Source: JACKAQ01 sp020634975 [NCBI: Calditrichia bacterium]
GTDB lineage: Bacteria; Calditrichota; Calditrichia; RBG-13-44-9
Assembly: GCA_020634975.1 (NCBI GenBank)
Contig: JACKAQ010000008.1
Coordinates: 37,671 to 101,670 of the forward strand
Reading direction: 5' to 3'
DNA length: 64,000 nucleotides
Below are positions 1 through 9,631 of the stretch, in pieces. The notes beneath the pieces are model-generated. The model ran no database searches. It was not told where the DNA came from and worked only from the letters and a program-made list of their open reading frames with translations. A program made the position numbers and the translations under genes. Every line of letters begins with the position of its first letter. Within the stretch, counting starts at the first letter, position 1.

Positions 1-384
1 AATGAGATGGAAGGCAAAACATTTTTAGAAGAAAACGCTAAACGTCCGGAAGTGCAAGTAACCGCCAGCGGATTGCAATACGAAGTTTTGCAGGAAGGCA
101 CCGGAAAAACCCCGACAGCGATGAGCACGGTTGTCACACACTACCGCGGAACGCTGATTGACGGCACCCAGTTTGACAGCTCATACGATCGTGGTGAACC
201 GGCAGAATTTCCGCTGAACCGCGTCATTCCCGGTTGGACAGAAGGTATCCAGTTGATGAAAGCCGGTGCAAAATACAAATTCTACATTCCCGGAAATCTG
301 GCGTACGGCAAGCGCAGCCCATCGCCGAAAATCCCCGCAAATTCAACATTAATTTTTGAAGTTGAATTGTTGGAAGTTAAGTAA
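1..384 (+). CDS. FKBP-type peptidyl-prolyl isomerase, 5'-truncated by the window edge
   Basis: This is the C-terminal part of an FKBP-fold prolyl cis-trans isomerase, which catalyses X-Pro isomerisation during folding, usually in the periplasm. The reading frame is open to base 1, and the first in-frame ATG (base 7) lies inside the helical linker [14 protein letters not shown] typical of Mip/FkpA-type proteins, so the real start is upstream. The catalytic domain runs from about residue 20 ([13 protein letters not shown]) through [16 protein letters not shown], the loop [12 protein letters not shown] and [25 protein letters not shown]. The dimerisation domain and signal peptide expected for the family are outside the window. 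The ends and function of the FKBP domain are secure; cellular location is inferred from the family. Confidence 0.9.
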   Translation, partial: NEMEGKTFLEENAKRPEVQVTASGLQYEVLQEGTGKTPTAMSTVVTHYRGTLIDGTQFDSSYDRGEPAEFPLNRVIPGWTEGIQLMKAGAKYKFYIPGNLAYGKRSPSPKIPANSTLIFEVELLEVK

Positions 385-443
385 TTATAACTGGTTAAGT
401 AGATAACGGAATGCTCAATTCATACGGATGTCTGAGGTGAACA

Positions 444-836
444 ATGTTCGCAAAAGGTGAATTTTCGGTTGATATGAAACCGTTGGAATCGTTCGCGAAA
501 GGTGCGGACGGAATGAATCTGGGTAGAATGTCGATTACCAAAACGTTCAGCGGTGATTTATTAGCTAATAGCACCGGCGAAATGCTTAGCGCGCTAACCG
601 ATGTAAAAGGCAGTGCGGGTTATGTGGCAATCGAGCAGGTTTCGGGTTCGTTGAAAGGTAAAATCGGTTCGTTTATTTTGCAACATTTTGGCATGATGAA
701 TCGCGGCGAAAGCCATCTCGTTCTCGAAGTTGTTCCCGATTCCGGGACCGGTCAATTGGTAAATTTGGCAGGGAAAATGGTAATCATTATCACCAACGGT
801 AAACATTTTTACGAGTTCGACTATTCGCTGGATTGA
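444..836 (+). CDS. DUF3224 domain protein
   Basis: A 130-residue protein matching the DUF3224 family over its whole length. It shows KGEFSVDMKP at the start, a central RMSITKTFSGDL then GEMLSA, VKGSAGYVAIEQVSGSLKG, LQHFGMMNRG, VVPDSGTGQL and a C-terminal GKHFYEFDYSL. The family is a small beta-barrel of unknown function, often described as lipocalin- or AOC-like. The start is supported by a GAGGTG Shine-Dalgarno five bases upstream. It stands alone between the FKBP gene and a rho-independent terminator, in the same direction as both. No catalytic residues can be assigned. Confidence 0.88.
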   Translation: MFAKGEFSVDMKPLESFAKGADGMNLGRMSITKTFSGDLLANSTGEMLSALTDVKGSAGYVAIEQVSGSLKGKIGSFILQHFGMMNRGESHLVLEVVPDSGTGQLVNLAGKMVIIITNGKHFYEFDYSLD

Positions 837-876
837 GTGAATTAATAGAAAATAGCTTTTGCTGTAAAATTTTTGA

Positions 877-920
877 TAGCCGGAAAAATTGCGAAATCAG
901 CTTTTTCCGGCTATTTTTTT
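877..920 (+). terminator. Rho-independent terminator after the DUF3224 gene
   Basis: The arms ATAGCCGGAAAAA (877-889) and TTTTTCCGGCTAT (901-913) form a long stem followed by a run of seven T. It lies 40 bases after the DUF3224 stop codon. The minus-strand metX ends at 919, so the hairpin may also stop transcription from that side, although the T run there is weaker. Confidence 0.8.
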
Positions 921-2112
921 AGCTCGCCAAAAATTCGGAAACCATTTTATTTAGTTGGTCAAATTCGATCAAAAACGCATCGTGACCGTGTTCGCTGATA
1001 ATTTCACGGTATTCGGCGTTGGGAATATTTTCGGAAATTTCCTGCTGCTCGTGGGGCGGATACAGCACATCTGATGAAATTCCGATGCACAACGTTTTTG
1101 CGGAAATATTTGATAATACATCAGTTAGCGGTTTTCGGTTTCGCGATAAATCGTGGCTGTCCATCGCCCGGGTGATTGTCAAATATGTATTCGCGTCAAA
1201 CCGTTTTACCAATTTGATGCCCTGATATCGCAAATAGCTTTCCACCTGAAATCGCGGCGGTTGATCGTTCAAGATTCTGGCGCTGCCGTTTAATTTTACC
1301 AAATCCACTTCCTCTCGCCCAAAACGCTCCTGAAACGAGGGTTGGCTGCGATACGAAATCATGGCAATCATCCGCGCCAGCGATAAACCGCGCAGCGGTT
1401 GTTTGTCGTAGTTGCCATTTTGCCAATCGGGATCGTTCATGATTGCCAGCCGTGCGGTTTCGTTCAGGGCGATGCTCCACGCCGAATGTCGCGCGGTAGT
1501 TGCGATGGGAATAATGCGCCGCACCATTTCCGGAAACATCACCGCCCATTCCAGCACCTGCATGCCGCCGAGCGATCCGCCGATGACCGCTGCAATTTCG
1601 CGAATGCCCAATTGTTGCATTAATGCGTGCTGAACCCGCACCATATCGCGAACGGTAACTTCAGGAAAATCAACGCCATAGCGTTTTCCTGTTTTGGGAT
1701 TGATGCTCACCGGTCCGGTGGTGCCGTAACAGCTTCCCAGAAAATTGGCACAGACCACAAAATATCGATCCGTGTCCAGCGATTTCCCGGGTCCGATAAT
1801 TTCTGCCCACCAACCGGGCAAATCGCCCTGCTGCGGGTTGTTTCCGACATGCGCATCACCCGTCAACGCATGGCAAATGAGGATGGCGTTATCGCAGGTT
1901 TCAGCAAGTTTACCGTACGTTTCGTAGGCAACCTGAACCTGCTGCAGCTCTCCGCCCCGTTCGGGCAAAAAGGGATTTTTTTCATCAAAAAGCGTCGCGA
2001 ATTTGGTGTGCGGATTGGGTGCGAGCAGTCCGGTATCTGCAGGAATTGTTTCTGATTTTTGATCGACAGTTGACACCGCTAAACTCCTGTTTTTATTATT
2101 AATATGCATCAA
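919..2112 (-). CDS. metX: Homoserine O-acetyltransferase MetX
   Basis: An alpha/beta-hydrolase-fold acyltransferase that transfers an acetyl (or succinyl) group from acyl-CoA to homoserine, the first committed step to methionine. The nucleophile elbow GGSLGGMQ places the catalytic serine at residue 180. HALTGDAHV (81-89) and CYGTTGP are family signatures, and the Asp/His pair is in SSDVLYPP (D348) and EHGHDAFL (H377). Length 397 is normal. Two adjacent ATG codons (2112, 2109) start the gene inside the last codons of lysC, a 14-base overlap with no good Shine-Dalgarno, which implies translational coupling. As the last gene of metY-lysC-metX it feeds O-acetylhomoserine to MetY. Regulation is through the upstream leader. 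Confidence 0.96.
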   Translation of the reverse strand: MMHINNKNRSLAVSTVDQKSETIPADTGLLAPNPHTKFATLFDEKNPFLPERGGELQQVQVAYETYGKLAETCDNAILICHALTGDAHVGNNPQQGDLPGWWAEIIGPGKSLDTDRYFVVCANFLGSCYGTTGPVSINPKTGKRYGVDFPEVTVRDMVRVQHALMQQLGIREIAAVIGGSLGGMQVLEWAVMFPEMVRRIIPIATTARHSAWSIALNETARLAIMNDPDWQNGNYDKQPLRGLSLARMIAMISYRSQPSFQERFGREEVDLVKLNGSARILNDQPPRFQVESYLRYQGIKLVKRFDANTYLTITRAMDSHDLSRNRKPLTDVLSNISAKTLCIGISSDVLYPPHEQQEISENIPNAEYREIISEHGHDAFLIEFDQLNKMVSEFLAS

Positions 2113-3532
2113 GCATTGTTACGTGGTTTGTCGCTGGTTTTGCTGCTCCGGATTGAAAATATGCGGCATGTAGCGCTTTCATTGCGCGATCCAGATCGGT
2201 GCGGTTTAGCAGCACGGAAAGGCTATGATTGGAAGTACCGCTGGCAACAGACCGCGTGGGAATGTGGTGCCGCGTAAACGTTTCGAAAATACGGCTGAGA
2301 TTGCCGTTTTGCAGATGGTGCGGTTTTCCGACAATTGCCATCAACGCGAGGTTATCTTCCACAAATATATCGCGAATGATCCCCAAACGCAGTTGTTCGG
2401 CTAATTCTTCGCGCAAAAACTGGACGATTTTGCGGACATCTTTGGCGTGCACCGCCAACCGTATCGTCGCATCGGCGATGCCGAAATTGAGCAGCAAAAT
2501 CGGGTCGGACAATCCCGCCAACGCTTTGATGACCGTTGACGAAACCGGTGAAGAAACATTCAGCGATTGCACCAAACTGATCACCGAAACATCCGAAATT
2601 GACGAAATAGCGGTGATGGGGGAGAGGTCCGGGCGGGAATCGGAGACAATTCGCGTTCCGGGATGCTCCGGTGCAAATGTGTTGCGGATAATTAAGGGAA
2701 TATTGCAGGATTCCAGCGGGCTCATGGTTTTGGGGTGGAGCACTTTCGCGCCGAAAAACGCCATCTCCGCAGCTTCGCGATAGCTGATATCCGGCAGTTG
2801 CACCGCATCGCTGATGATGCGCGGATCTGCACTGAGCACGCCGTTTGTGTCTGTCCAGATTTCGACCAGTTCCGCATGCACCGCGCGTCCGATCAGCGCA
2901 GCGCTGTAATCCGATCCGCCGCGCCCGAGTGTGGTCACATCGCCGTCGGCAGTGCCGCCGATAAATCCGCTAACCAACGCAATTTCGTTATTTTGCAAGC
3001 CTTCCAACCGCGCGTTGGTCAGCGCTTCGGTGGTTGCGAGATCTACTTTGGCATCGGTAAATTGGCGATTTGTTCTGATAATTTCTGCCGCATCAATTTC
3101 GAAAACGCGAATCCCCAGCGACCGCAATGCTGCCGCAATCACCGGCAACGACAGCCGTTCACCGATGCTGATCACCGAATCGCGGGTGCGTGGCGAGCAT
3201 TCTTTGAGCAGCGCGATGCCGCTCAATTTGCGATCCAGTTCATGCAGCACTTCGCTGATGGTTTCTTCTGCGGCGGTAAAAAATTGCGGCTCGGCAACTT
3301 CCCGCAAGGTTTCCAAATGGCGTTGCTGGAGCATCCGGATGAGCGATGAACCGTGAACACCGAAGGTCACCGCATCGTCAATTGCCGCGATAATTTGATT
3401 GGTAACACCGGCCATCGCCGAAAAAACAGCCACAAGCCGGTTCTTTTTTGCACGGATGTTTAAAATATTCACGACGGTTTGAATTTGTTGAGTACTACCG
3501 ACTGACGTTCCGCCGAATTTCAAAACCTGCAT
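2099..3532 (-). CDS. lysC: Aspartate kinase
   Basis: Monofunctional aspartokinase (477 aa) phosphorylating aspartate at the top of the lysine, threonine and methionine pathways. The N-terminal kinase domain starts with KFGGTSVGS (residues 5-13) and includes the RTRDSVISIGERLS segment, LVSGFIGGTADGDVTTLGRG and SDYSAALIG. Two C-terminal ACT domains follow from about residue 320 (ISLVQSLNVSSPVSSTV and ALMAIVGKPHHLQNG), the usual seat of amino-acid feedback. No homoserine dehydrogenase domain is fused. It sits between metY and metX, which makes it the methionine-dedicated isozyme under the S-box leader. It ends 14 bases inside metX and is separated from metY by 92 bases containing a small inverted repeat. 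Confidence 0.95.
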   Translation of the reverse strand: MQVLKFGGTSVGSTQQIQTVVNILNIRAKKNRLVAVFSAMAGVTNQIIAAIDDAVTFGVHGSSLIRMLQQRHLETLREVAEPQFFTAAEETISEVLHELDRKLSGIALLKECSPRTRDSVISIGERLSLPVIAAALRSLGIRVFEIDAAEIIRTNRQFTDAKVDLATTEALTNARLEGLQNNEIALVSGFIGGTADGDVTTLGRGGSDYSAALIGRAVHAELVEIWTDTNGVLSADPRIISDAVQLPDISYREAAEMAFFGAKVLHPKTMSPLESCNIPLIIRNTFAPEHPGTRIVSDSRPDLSPITAISSISDVSVISLVQSLNVSSPVSSTVIKALAGLSDPILLLNFGIADATIRLAVHAKDVRKIVQFLREELAEQLRLGIIRDIFVEDNLALMAIVGKPHHLQNGNLSRIFETFTRHHIPTRSVASGTSNHSLSVLLNRTDLDRAMKALHAAYFQSGAAKPATNHVTMLDAY

Positions 3533-3566
3533 TTTTTCTCTCGATAATTTTGAGTTTCAGACCGTA

Positions 3567-3601
3567 ATCCCGGTTCCGGGTTTTCCACCAAAAACCGGGA
3601 T
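3567..3601 (-). repeat. Inverted repeat between metY and lysC
   Basis: ATCCCGGTT (3567-3575) and AACCGGGAT (3593-3601) form a 9-bp stem in the 92-base spacer of the operon. There is no T tract after it on the minus strand, so it is not a classical terminator. It could be an RNA-processing or stabilising hairpin that sets the ratio of metY to lysC-metX. The role is inference. Confidence 0.4.
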
Positions 3602-3623
3602 CAAATAGTTGAAAATAATACAA

Positions 3624-4967
<1,344 letters not shown>

Positions 4968-5033
4968 TTATTTGATATTTGGATGTTTAAGCGAAAATTT
5001 TCCCGGGATATCGCTAATATTCATTGTTTTGTC

Positions 5034-5073
5034 AAAAAAAAATCCTCTACCGGAAAGATTTCGATAGAGGATT
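5034..5073 (-). terminator. Expression-platform terminator of the SAM-I riboswitch
   Basis: Read on the minus strand, AAATCCTCTA and TAGAGGATTT form a stem around a 15-base loop, followed by about nine T. It begins 14 bases after the end of the SAM aptamer. The 5' arm CCTCT can instead pair with the GAGAGAGG that starts in the 3' strand of aptamer helix P1, giving the antiterminator expected when SAM is low. Confidence 0.9.
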
Positions 5074-5087
5074 TAAAATGTCCACCT

Positions 5088-5194
5088 CTCTCATCTTTCC
5101 CCGTACGGGGTAGGAATTAGCACCTTGTCCTAAAATATCCTGACAGGTTGCTAAGGCTTCACAGGGCCTTTCCCTCAGCCTTTCTCGATAAGAG
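5088..5194 (-). ncRNA. SAM-I riboswitch (S-box)
   Basis: The minus strand carries the S-box consensus in order: CTCTTATCGAGA (P1 5' strand), GGCTGAGGGAAAGGCCC, TGAAGCCTTAGCAACC, then AAGGTGCTAATTCC, and the closing GATGAGAG (P1 3' strand, 5095-5088). P1 pairs over eight positions with one G-U. The aptamer senses S-adenosylmethionine, and binding releases the adjacent terminator (5034-5073). It controls metY-lysC-metX, the expected S-box target class. An unusual point is that a second, translation-dependent attenuator lies just upstream on the same transcript. Confidence 0.96.
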
Positions 5195-5245
5195 CTATTT
5201 TATGTTTCGCTAAATTTTTTTTACATACGCAATTTAGTCCATTAT

Positions 5246-5314
5246 TAAAAAGCCCTTCCGAGATGCCTGGAAGGGCTGTGATTAAGTTCAAATTTAGTTA
5301 TAAATCACCCTTCC
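5246..5314 (-). promoter_or_regulatory. Ribosome-mediated attenuator: antiterminator and terminator hairpins
   Basis: Read on the minus strand: segment 2 is GGAAGGG plus TGATT (5314-5303), segment 3 is AATCA-CAG-CCCTTCC (5283-5269), and segment 4 is GGAAGGGCT (5259-5251), followed by a short T tract (5250-5247). Segment 3 can pair with segment 4 (9 bp, terminator) or with segment 2 (7 plus 5 bp around a CAG bulge, antiterminator), but not with both. Segment 2 starts three bases after the stop codon of the Cys/Met leader peptide, so a ribosome that reaches the stop would mask it and favour termination. Stalling in the Cys/Met codons would leave it free. The pairing is visible in sequence; the mechanism is inferred from classical attenuators. 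Confidence 0.75.
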
Positions 5315-5317
5315 GAA

Positions 5318-5395
5318 TCATCTCATACAAATACACATGCACATGCAGCACATTTTTGCAAAAAACTGAGATTTCGGAAAAGCGTTGTTCATCAT
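5318..5395 (-). CDS. Cys/Met-rich leader peptide (25 aa) of the met operon attenuator
   Basis: This open reading frame is below the usual annotation size. It starts ATG ATG at 5395 and stops TGA at 5320-5318. The Shine-Dalgarno AAAGGA (5400-5405) is about five bases upstream. The C-terminal eleven residues are MCCMCMCICMR, five Cys and four Met codons within ten codons, immediately before the switch hairpins. A canonical promoter lies 21 bases upstream of the start. Composition, position and spacing are those of an attenuation leader peptide whose translation reports charged tRNA-Cys and/or tRNA-Met. The peptide itself probably has no other function. Confidence 0.75.
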   Translation of the reverse strand: MMNNAFPKSQFFAKMCCMCMCICMR

Positions 5396-5415
5396 TTGTT
5401 CCTTTATTTCGCAAA

Positions 5416-5444
5416 AGTATAATCAATTCGAATCGGGTTGTCAA
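5416..5444 (-). promoter_or_regulatory. Sigma70-type promoter of the met operon leader
   Basis: A perfect TTGACA (-35, 5444-5439) is followed after 17 bases by TATACT (-10, 5421-5416). The predicted transcript start near 5409 leaves a 5' leader of only about 14 bases before the leader-peptide ATG. This places the leader peptide, attenuator, SAM riboswitch and metY-lysC-metX on one transcript. Confidence 0.8.
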
Positions 5445-5909
5445 ACAGTTTTTTTGTAGTACGAAAAATTTTATTCACTCATATTTTGCCAATCGATAAT
5501 TATCTGGCACGATCATTCAAAGATGCATTATTTACGTTGAGCTGAGAAATCGTAATAAAAAGTTCCCTACGAAAAATGTAAAAAATTGTTTCAAAGAGTT
5601 GCATTTAAGCGATTATTTCGTAAATTCTCATCCGTGTGGAAAGAGTGCAGCGTAATTGACCCAAGTGACCCTGAAGCAATCTATTGTTGCTTCTACAATT
5701 ATAAGCCGAATTGACAGACTGTGTTGACCCAATTTTCAACGACAGTTGTTCTGATCGCAACGCCTCTTCACATAGATGATCACTAAACAGTAATATTTGT
5801 CAAACCGAATTGTCGCATTTTTTTAGCCGCCTGCTTTTTGCGATTGTTTCGCAATCGGTTAAAATTGTCGAATAAATCCGCCTGATAATCACAAATAGCT
5901 GGACTATTT
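5445..5909. other. Intergenic region without a recognised gene
   Basis: Between the met-operon promoter and the lipoprotein gene I see no convincing open reading frame on either strand, no RNA gene and no strong repeat. The plus-strand promoter for the 5.9-15.8 kb unit is presumably here, but no box is clear enough to call. Confidence 0.5.
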
Positions 5910-5921
5910 ATGGAGAACTGC

Positions 5922-6605
5922 ATGAAGCAAAGACACAATCCAATTAGCAACAAATTGTCATCTTATATGGTAATTTGGGTCATGTTAATGAACATGATTT
6001 TTTACAGTTGCACTGAGCCTTTGGAGCCGAACAATCCTGAGTTTGTTTCCTATAACGGGCCCATGATTGAAGATATTGCCGGTAATTGGGATTTTGCATA
6101 TTTCACGGCTGTTGGGGTGCAGGATACATCTCTTCGTGATACTATTGATGCCGCAATTTTGGAATCCATAGTAAGTCCTGTAAGTTTTGATTCAATTGCG
6201 GGCAGTGAGTTAGTACTTCAAGTGCCAACTATTGATACATTGAAAAATTATTTTATTTATCAGAGGGATTCGGATATTAGTTTGACAATTGATAAAAACA
6301 AGAACTATACTTATTCCCTTTTCCGAACAGTGTTTTTTAAAAATCCTACTGATAGTTTGGAAATTGGAATCCAATTAATAGAGAATGGAATTTTGGACAT
6401 TCGTGATGAAAATATGATTATTGTTCCTAAAAATTTAAATATACCTTTTCAAGGTTCTTTACTGACAGGCGAGTTAAGATTTGCAATCATAGACTATTCA
6501 CATTCTGCAAATATCTTGAGCACGATTGGTGAAATACAGAATTATCCATTTTCAGATGGCAGTATCCAAGGTGCAAGAGCTTATTCTGCATTTCAAAAAC
6601 TTTAA
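5922..6605 (+). CDS. Hypothetical lipoprotein
   Basis: A protein of about 227 residues with a basic N-terminus (MKQRHNP), a hydrophobic segment and the lipobox IFYSC, giving a predicted lipid-modified Cys near residue 30. The mature part starts TEPLEPNNPEF and includes GNWDF and a predicted beta-rich body ending in SAFQKL. I do not recognise the family. An upstream in-frame ATG exists at 5910, but the GGAG at 5912-5915 is placed to serve the ATG at 5922. It lies 50 bases before the TonB-receptor gene in the same direction and may be its operon partner, which would put it at the envelope. Confidence 0.7.
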   Translation: MKQRHNPISNKLSSYMVIWVMLMNMIFYSCTEPLEPNNPEFVSYNGPMIEDIAGNWDFAYFTAVGVQDTSLRDTIDAAILESIVSPVSFDSIAGSELVLQVPTIDTLKNYFIYQRDSDISLTIDKNKNYTYSLFRTVFFKNPTDSLEIGIQLIENGILDIRDENMIIVPKNLNIPFQGSLLTGELRFAIIDYSHSANILSTIGEIQNYPFSDGSIQGARAYSAFQKL

Positions 6606-6655
6606 GAATTTCCTAAAGATAGAAAAAAAACTAAGCGAATATAGGAGCATTATTA

Positions 6656-9565
6656 ATGTTCAATAAAAAACCAACCGCAATTATCCTGCTTTTTCTGCTG
6701 ATGAGTTTTGTTGTTCTGCATGCAGGAACAACGGGTAAAATAGCCGGATCTGTAGTCGATGCAAACACCGGCGAGCCATTAATTGGTGCGAACATTGTAC
6801 TCGAAGGCACGAATTTGGGTGCTGCAACAGATGTTGACGGATATTTTGTCATTCTAAACGTGTCACCGGATGCATATAAATTGACGGTGTTTTATGTTGG
6901 CTATAAAGAAACCACCCTCAATAATGTCCGGGTTAGTGTGGATCGTACGACCACATTAGAAATCAAAATGACATCCGCAGCAATTGAAGGTGAAACGGTA
7001 ACGGTAGAAGCCGAGCGTGCCGCCATTGAACTGGACAGAACTCACAGCTCATCGGTGGTAACTTCTGAAACGGTAGATTTGCTGCCGGTTACGGAAATCG
7101 AAGAAATTATCCAGTTGCAGAGCGGTGTTGTCAGCAGTGGGGGACAGTTGCACTTCCGCGGCGGACGTGCTCGCGAAGTTTCCTATGTTGTTGATGGCGT
7201 TGCGGTAAACAACAGTTTTGCACAAAACGGCGGCAGTTTGGTCGAAGTTGACAACAATATGGTTGCAGAACTGGAAGTGATTACCGGTACATTTAACGCA
7301 GAATACGGTCAGGCACAATCCGGGGTTGTAAATATTGTTACCCGGCGTCCGGCTGCAAAATTCAGCGGTAATGTTGAATACTATGCGGGTGACTGGCTAA
7401 GCAATAAAACAAACATTTACAGCGAAGTAAACAATTTTGATGTTGTTGCTGAACAAAACGTTCAGTTCAGCCTGACCGGTCCGATTTTGTCGGACAAACT
7501 TGGATTTTTTATTACCGGTCGCTACAACAATAGCGAAAGCGTTCAGTGGTATCAGCGGCGCTTTAGTTCGGAAGATGGCTGGCGAATTGCTGCATATCGC
7601 GAATGGGCAAAAGATAATATTCAGGCAGGCGGCGTAATTAATATCCCTGATTCGCTTGGTCTTACTACAGGTGATGGCGCGACAGGTCCAGCGTTAACTT
7701 CAGATTATGGTTCTTTGCAAGCCAAATTGACCTATTCGGTAACCCCAAAAATTACAGTAGCTTATACCGGATTTGGCTCATATCGCGAATCACATGGTTC
7801 AACGGCGAGGGTGAACGTATTTTCGCCGGATAATCGCCAGACAACGCAAGATTGGCGGTATTCGCATTTCCTGCGTTTTCAACATTTTCCCAGCGATAAT
7901 TTCTTTTACAACTTTGCCGCATCCTATCAACGCGATGATGGCGATTCGTATTTCAGAAAAGACAATAAAATTGCCCAATTCCCCGGTGATGACGGTATAA
8001 TGGTTTCGCCATTTACAATTACAACTACAAACTTATCAGGTGGAACGCAATTTAACATTGGCGGAACGTCCGGTTTATATACCAATGCAGAAGGTCGCAA
8101 TTATGTTGATAAATATGCATTTCAGGGCGATTTCAACTGGCAAGTTGACAAGATAAATCTGATCAAAGCCGGATTTTCTGTTACACAACATTATTATGAT
8201 ATCTACAATCGTGGATTCCAATTAACCTCCGCATGGGAAAATAACGACTGGCCGCTGGATAATTTTGTAAATCCGCGTGGCATGTCATTTGACGATTACT
8301 GGAGCTCGCTGAATTTATACTGGCGGAATTGGGAAACTATTTTTGACACAACCCGGGTTCGCGAAGTTGGTCGTGATGAAGTTGAATCCTACAGCGATTA
8401 TTCGAATAAGCCGTTTGAAATGGCATTCTATCTTCAAGATAAACTGGAGCTTGGCTCCGATATTATCCTAAACGCCGGTGTTCGATACGATTATTTTAAC
8501 GCAAACGAAAAAGTGCCCGCAAACTATCGCGCAGAGGCATCGCTGGTCGGTTCGGAACAGAATCTTGTTCAGTCTACGGTTAAATCACAGTTTAGCCCAC
8601 GGTTTGCAATTTCTTTCCCGATTTCCTCGCAGGGTGCATTCCGGGCTTCATACGGTCACTTTTTCCAAATGCCGCCGCACGGCCGGATGTTCAATCAGCC
8701 GTTGGTTAGCCTTTCCCCGATTGATTTGGAAGACAGATTGCTCGGAAACGCAGATTTGGAGCCGGAAAAAACAGTCGCTTATGAAATCGGTTTGCAGCAA
8801 GGTATCGGAACTTCGATCGCTGTTAACATTAGTGCATATTATAAAGATTTCCGGAATTTACTCGGTATCGAACAAGTTCAAACGGTTGACGGTGTGAAAT
8901 ATACCCGCTTCGTCAATCGCGATTATGGTTTGTCCAAAGGTATAGTTGTGGACGTTACCAAGCGTTCCGGGAATTTCAATGGCGGCATGAACTACACAAT
9001 GGCTTACACCAACGGCAGCAACTCCGATCCGACCGAGTTGTTTTTGGTAAATGCCACACCGAGTGTAACCGGTGCAACGGAAGTTTTTGTCGATCGTCAG
9101 GTGGCTCCGCTGGATTGGGATCAGCGTCACACCTTCAATTGTTATGTGAATTTTGTGAAGCCCAACAACTGGAGTGTTGGTATTACAGGATTTCTGGATT
9201 CCAATACACCGTTTTCACCCGATTTTCTGGAAAATTTTGGTTTGAACGAACGCGAATTTCGTAACTCCGCGAACAAACCGCTGAGCTGGAGTATCGATTT
9301 GAAGGCTAAGAAAAATCTGAATATCGCCGGATTAAAGAGCGTTCTGTTTTTCAAAGTTGATAACATTTTTGATCACTTGAACGCGGAAAATGTTTTTGCC
9401 GCCAGTGGTAAAGCAGATGAAAATGCACGATTACCCGAAATTACATTAGTAATGGAGGGCGAAATTGAGAGTGAAGGTGTTATTAGCTTTCAGGAAGCAG
9501 ATTTGCGCCCAGACTTTTTCTCTGCTCCCAGAAAAGTGCAAGTCGGTTTTGAATTCAAATTCTAA
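6656..9565 (+). CDS. TonB-dependent receptor with N-terminal carboxypeptidase-regulatory domain
   Basis: A 969-residue outer-membrane protein. After a signal peptide (AIILLFLLMSFVVLHAG) comes a CarboxypepD_reg-like beta-sandwich from about residue 26 (TGKIAGSVVDANTGEPLIGA), then a plug domain (about 130-230: LPVTEIEEIIQLQSGVV, FRGGRAREVSYVVDGV, NAEYGQAQSGVVNIVTR) and a 22-strand-type barrel ending in VQVGFEFKF with a terminal Phe. Members import bulky ligands or act as SusC-like channels; no SusD partner is seen. An AGGAGC precedes the ATG. It is followed at 66 bases by a giant secreted protein and then a PorV-type protein, a cluster that suggests a shared envelope task. The substrate is unknown. 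Confidence 0.9.
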   Translation: MFNKKPTAIILLFLLMSFVVLHAGTTGKIAGSVVDANTGEPLIGANIVLEGTNLGAATDVDGYFVILNVSPDAYKLTVFYVGYKETTLNNVRVSVDRTTTLEIKMTSAAIEGETVTVEAERAAIELDRTHSSSVVTSETVDLLPVTEIEEIIQLQSGVVSSGGQLHFRGGRAREVSYVVDGVAVNNSFAQNGGSLVEVDNNMVAELEVITGTFNAEYGQAQSGVVNIVTRRPAAKFSGNVEYYAGDWLSNKTNIYSEVNNFDVVAEQNVQFSLTGPILSDKLGFFITGRYNNSESVQWYQRRFSSEDGWRIAAYREWAKDNIQAGGVINIPDSLGLTTGDGATGPALTSDYGSLQAKLTYSVTPKITVAYTGFGSYRESHGSTARVNVFSPDNRQTTQDWRYSHFLRFQHFPSDNFFYNFAASYQRDDGDSYFRKDNKIAQFPGDDGIMVSPFTITTTNLSGGTQFNIGGTSGLYTNAEGRNYVDKYAFQGDFNWQVDKINLIKAGFSVTQHYYDIYNRGFQLTSAWENNDWPLDNFVNPRGMSFDDYWSSLNLYWRNWETIFDTTRVREVGRDEVESYSDYSNKPFEMAFYLQDKLELGSDIILNAGVRYDYFNANEKVPANYRAEASLVGSEQNLVQSTVKSQFSPRFAISFPISSQGAFRASYGHFFQMPPHGRMFNQPLVSLSPIDLEDRLLGNADLEPEKTVAYEIGLQQGIGTSIAVNISAYYKDFRNLLGIEQVQTVDGVKYTRFVNRDYGLSKGIVVDVTKRSGNFNGGMNYTMAYTNGSNSDPTELFLVNATPSVTGATEVFVDRQVAPLDWDQRHTFNCYVNFVKPNNWSVGITGFLDSNTPFSPDFLENFGLNEREFRNSANKPLSWSIDLKAKKNLNIAGLKSVLFFKVDNIFDHLNAENVFAASGKADENARLPEITLVMEGEIESEGVISFQEADLRPDFFSAPRKVQVGFEFKF

Positions 9566-9631
9566 ACCGGGTTTGACAGGTAAAGATACCGGAAAAGAGA
9601 ATACGAAGATTTTATATAATGAGGTAATTAA

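Noticed and set aside
5263-5499. Plus-strand 78-codon open frame
   Set aside because: It runs antisense through the met-operon promoter, leader peptide and attenuator and resembles no protein.
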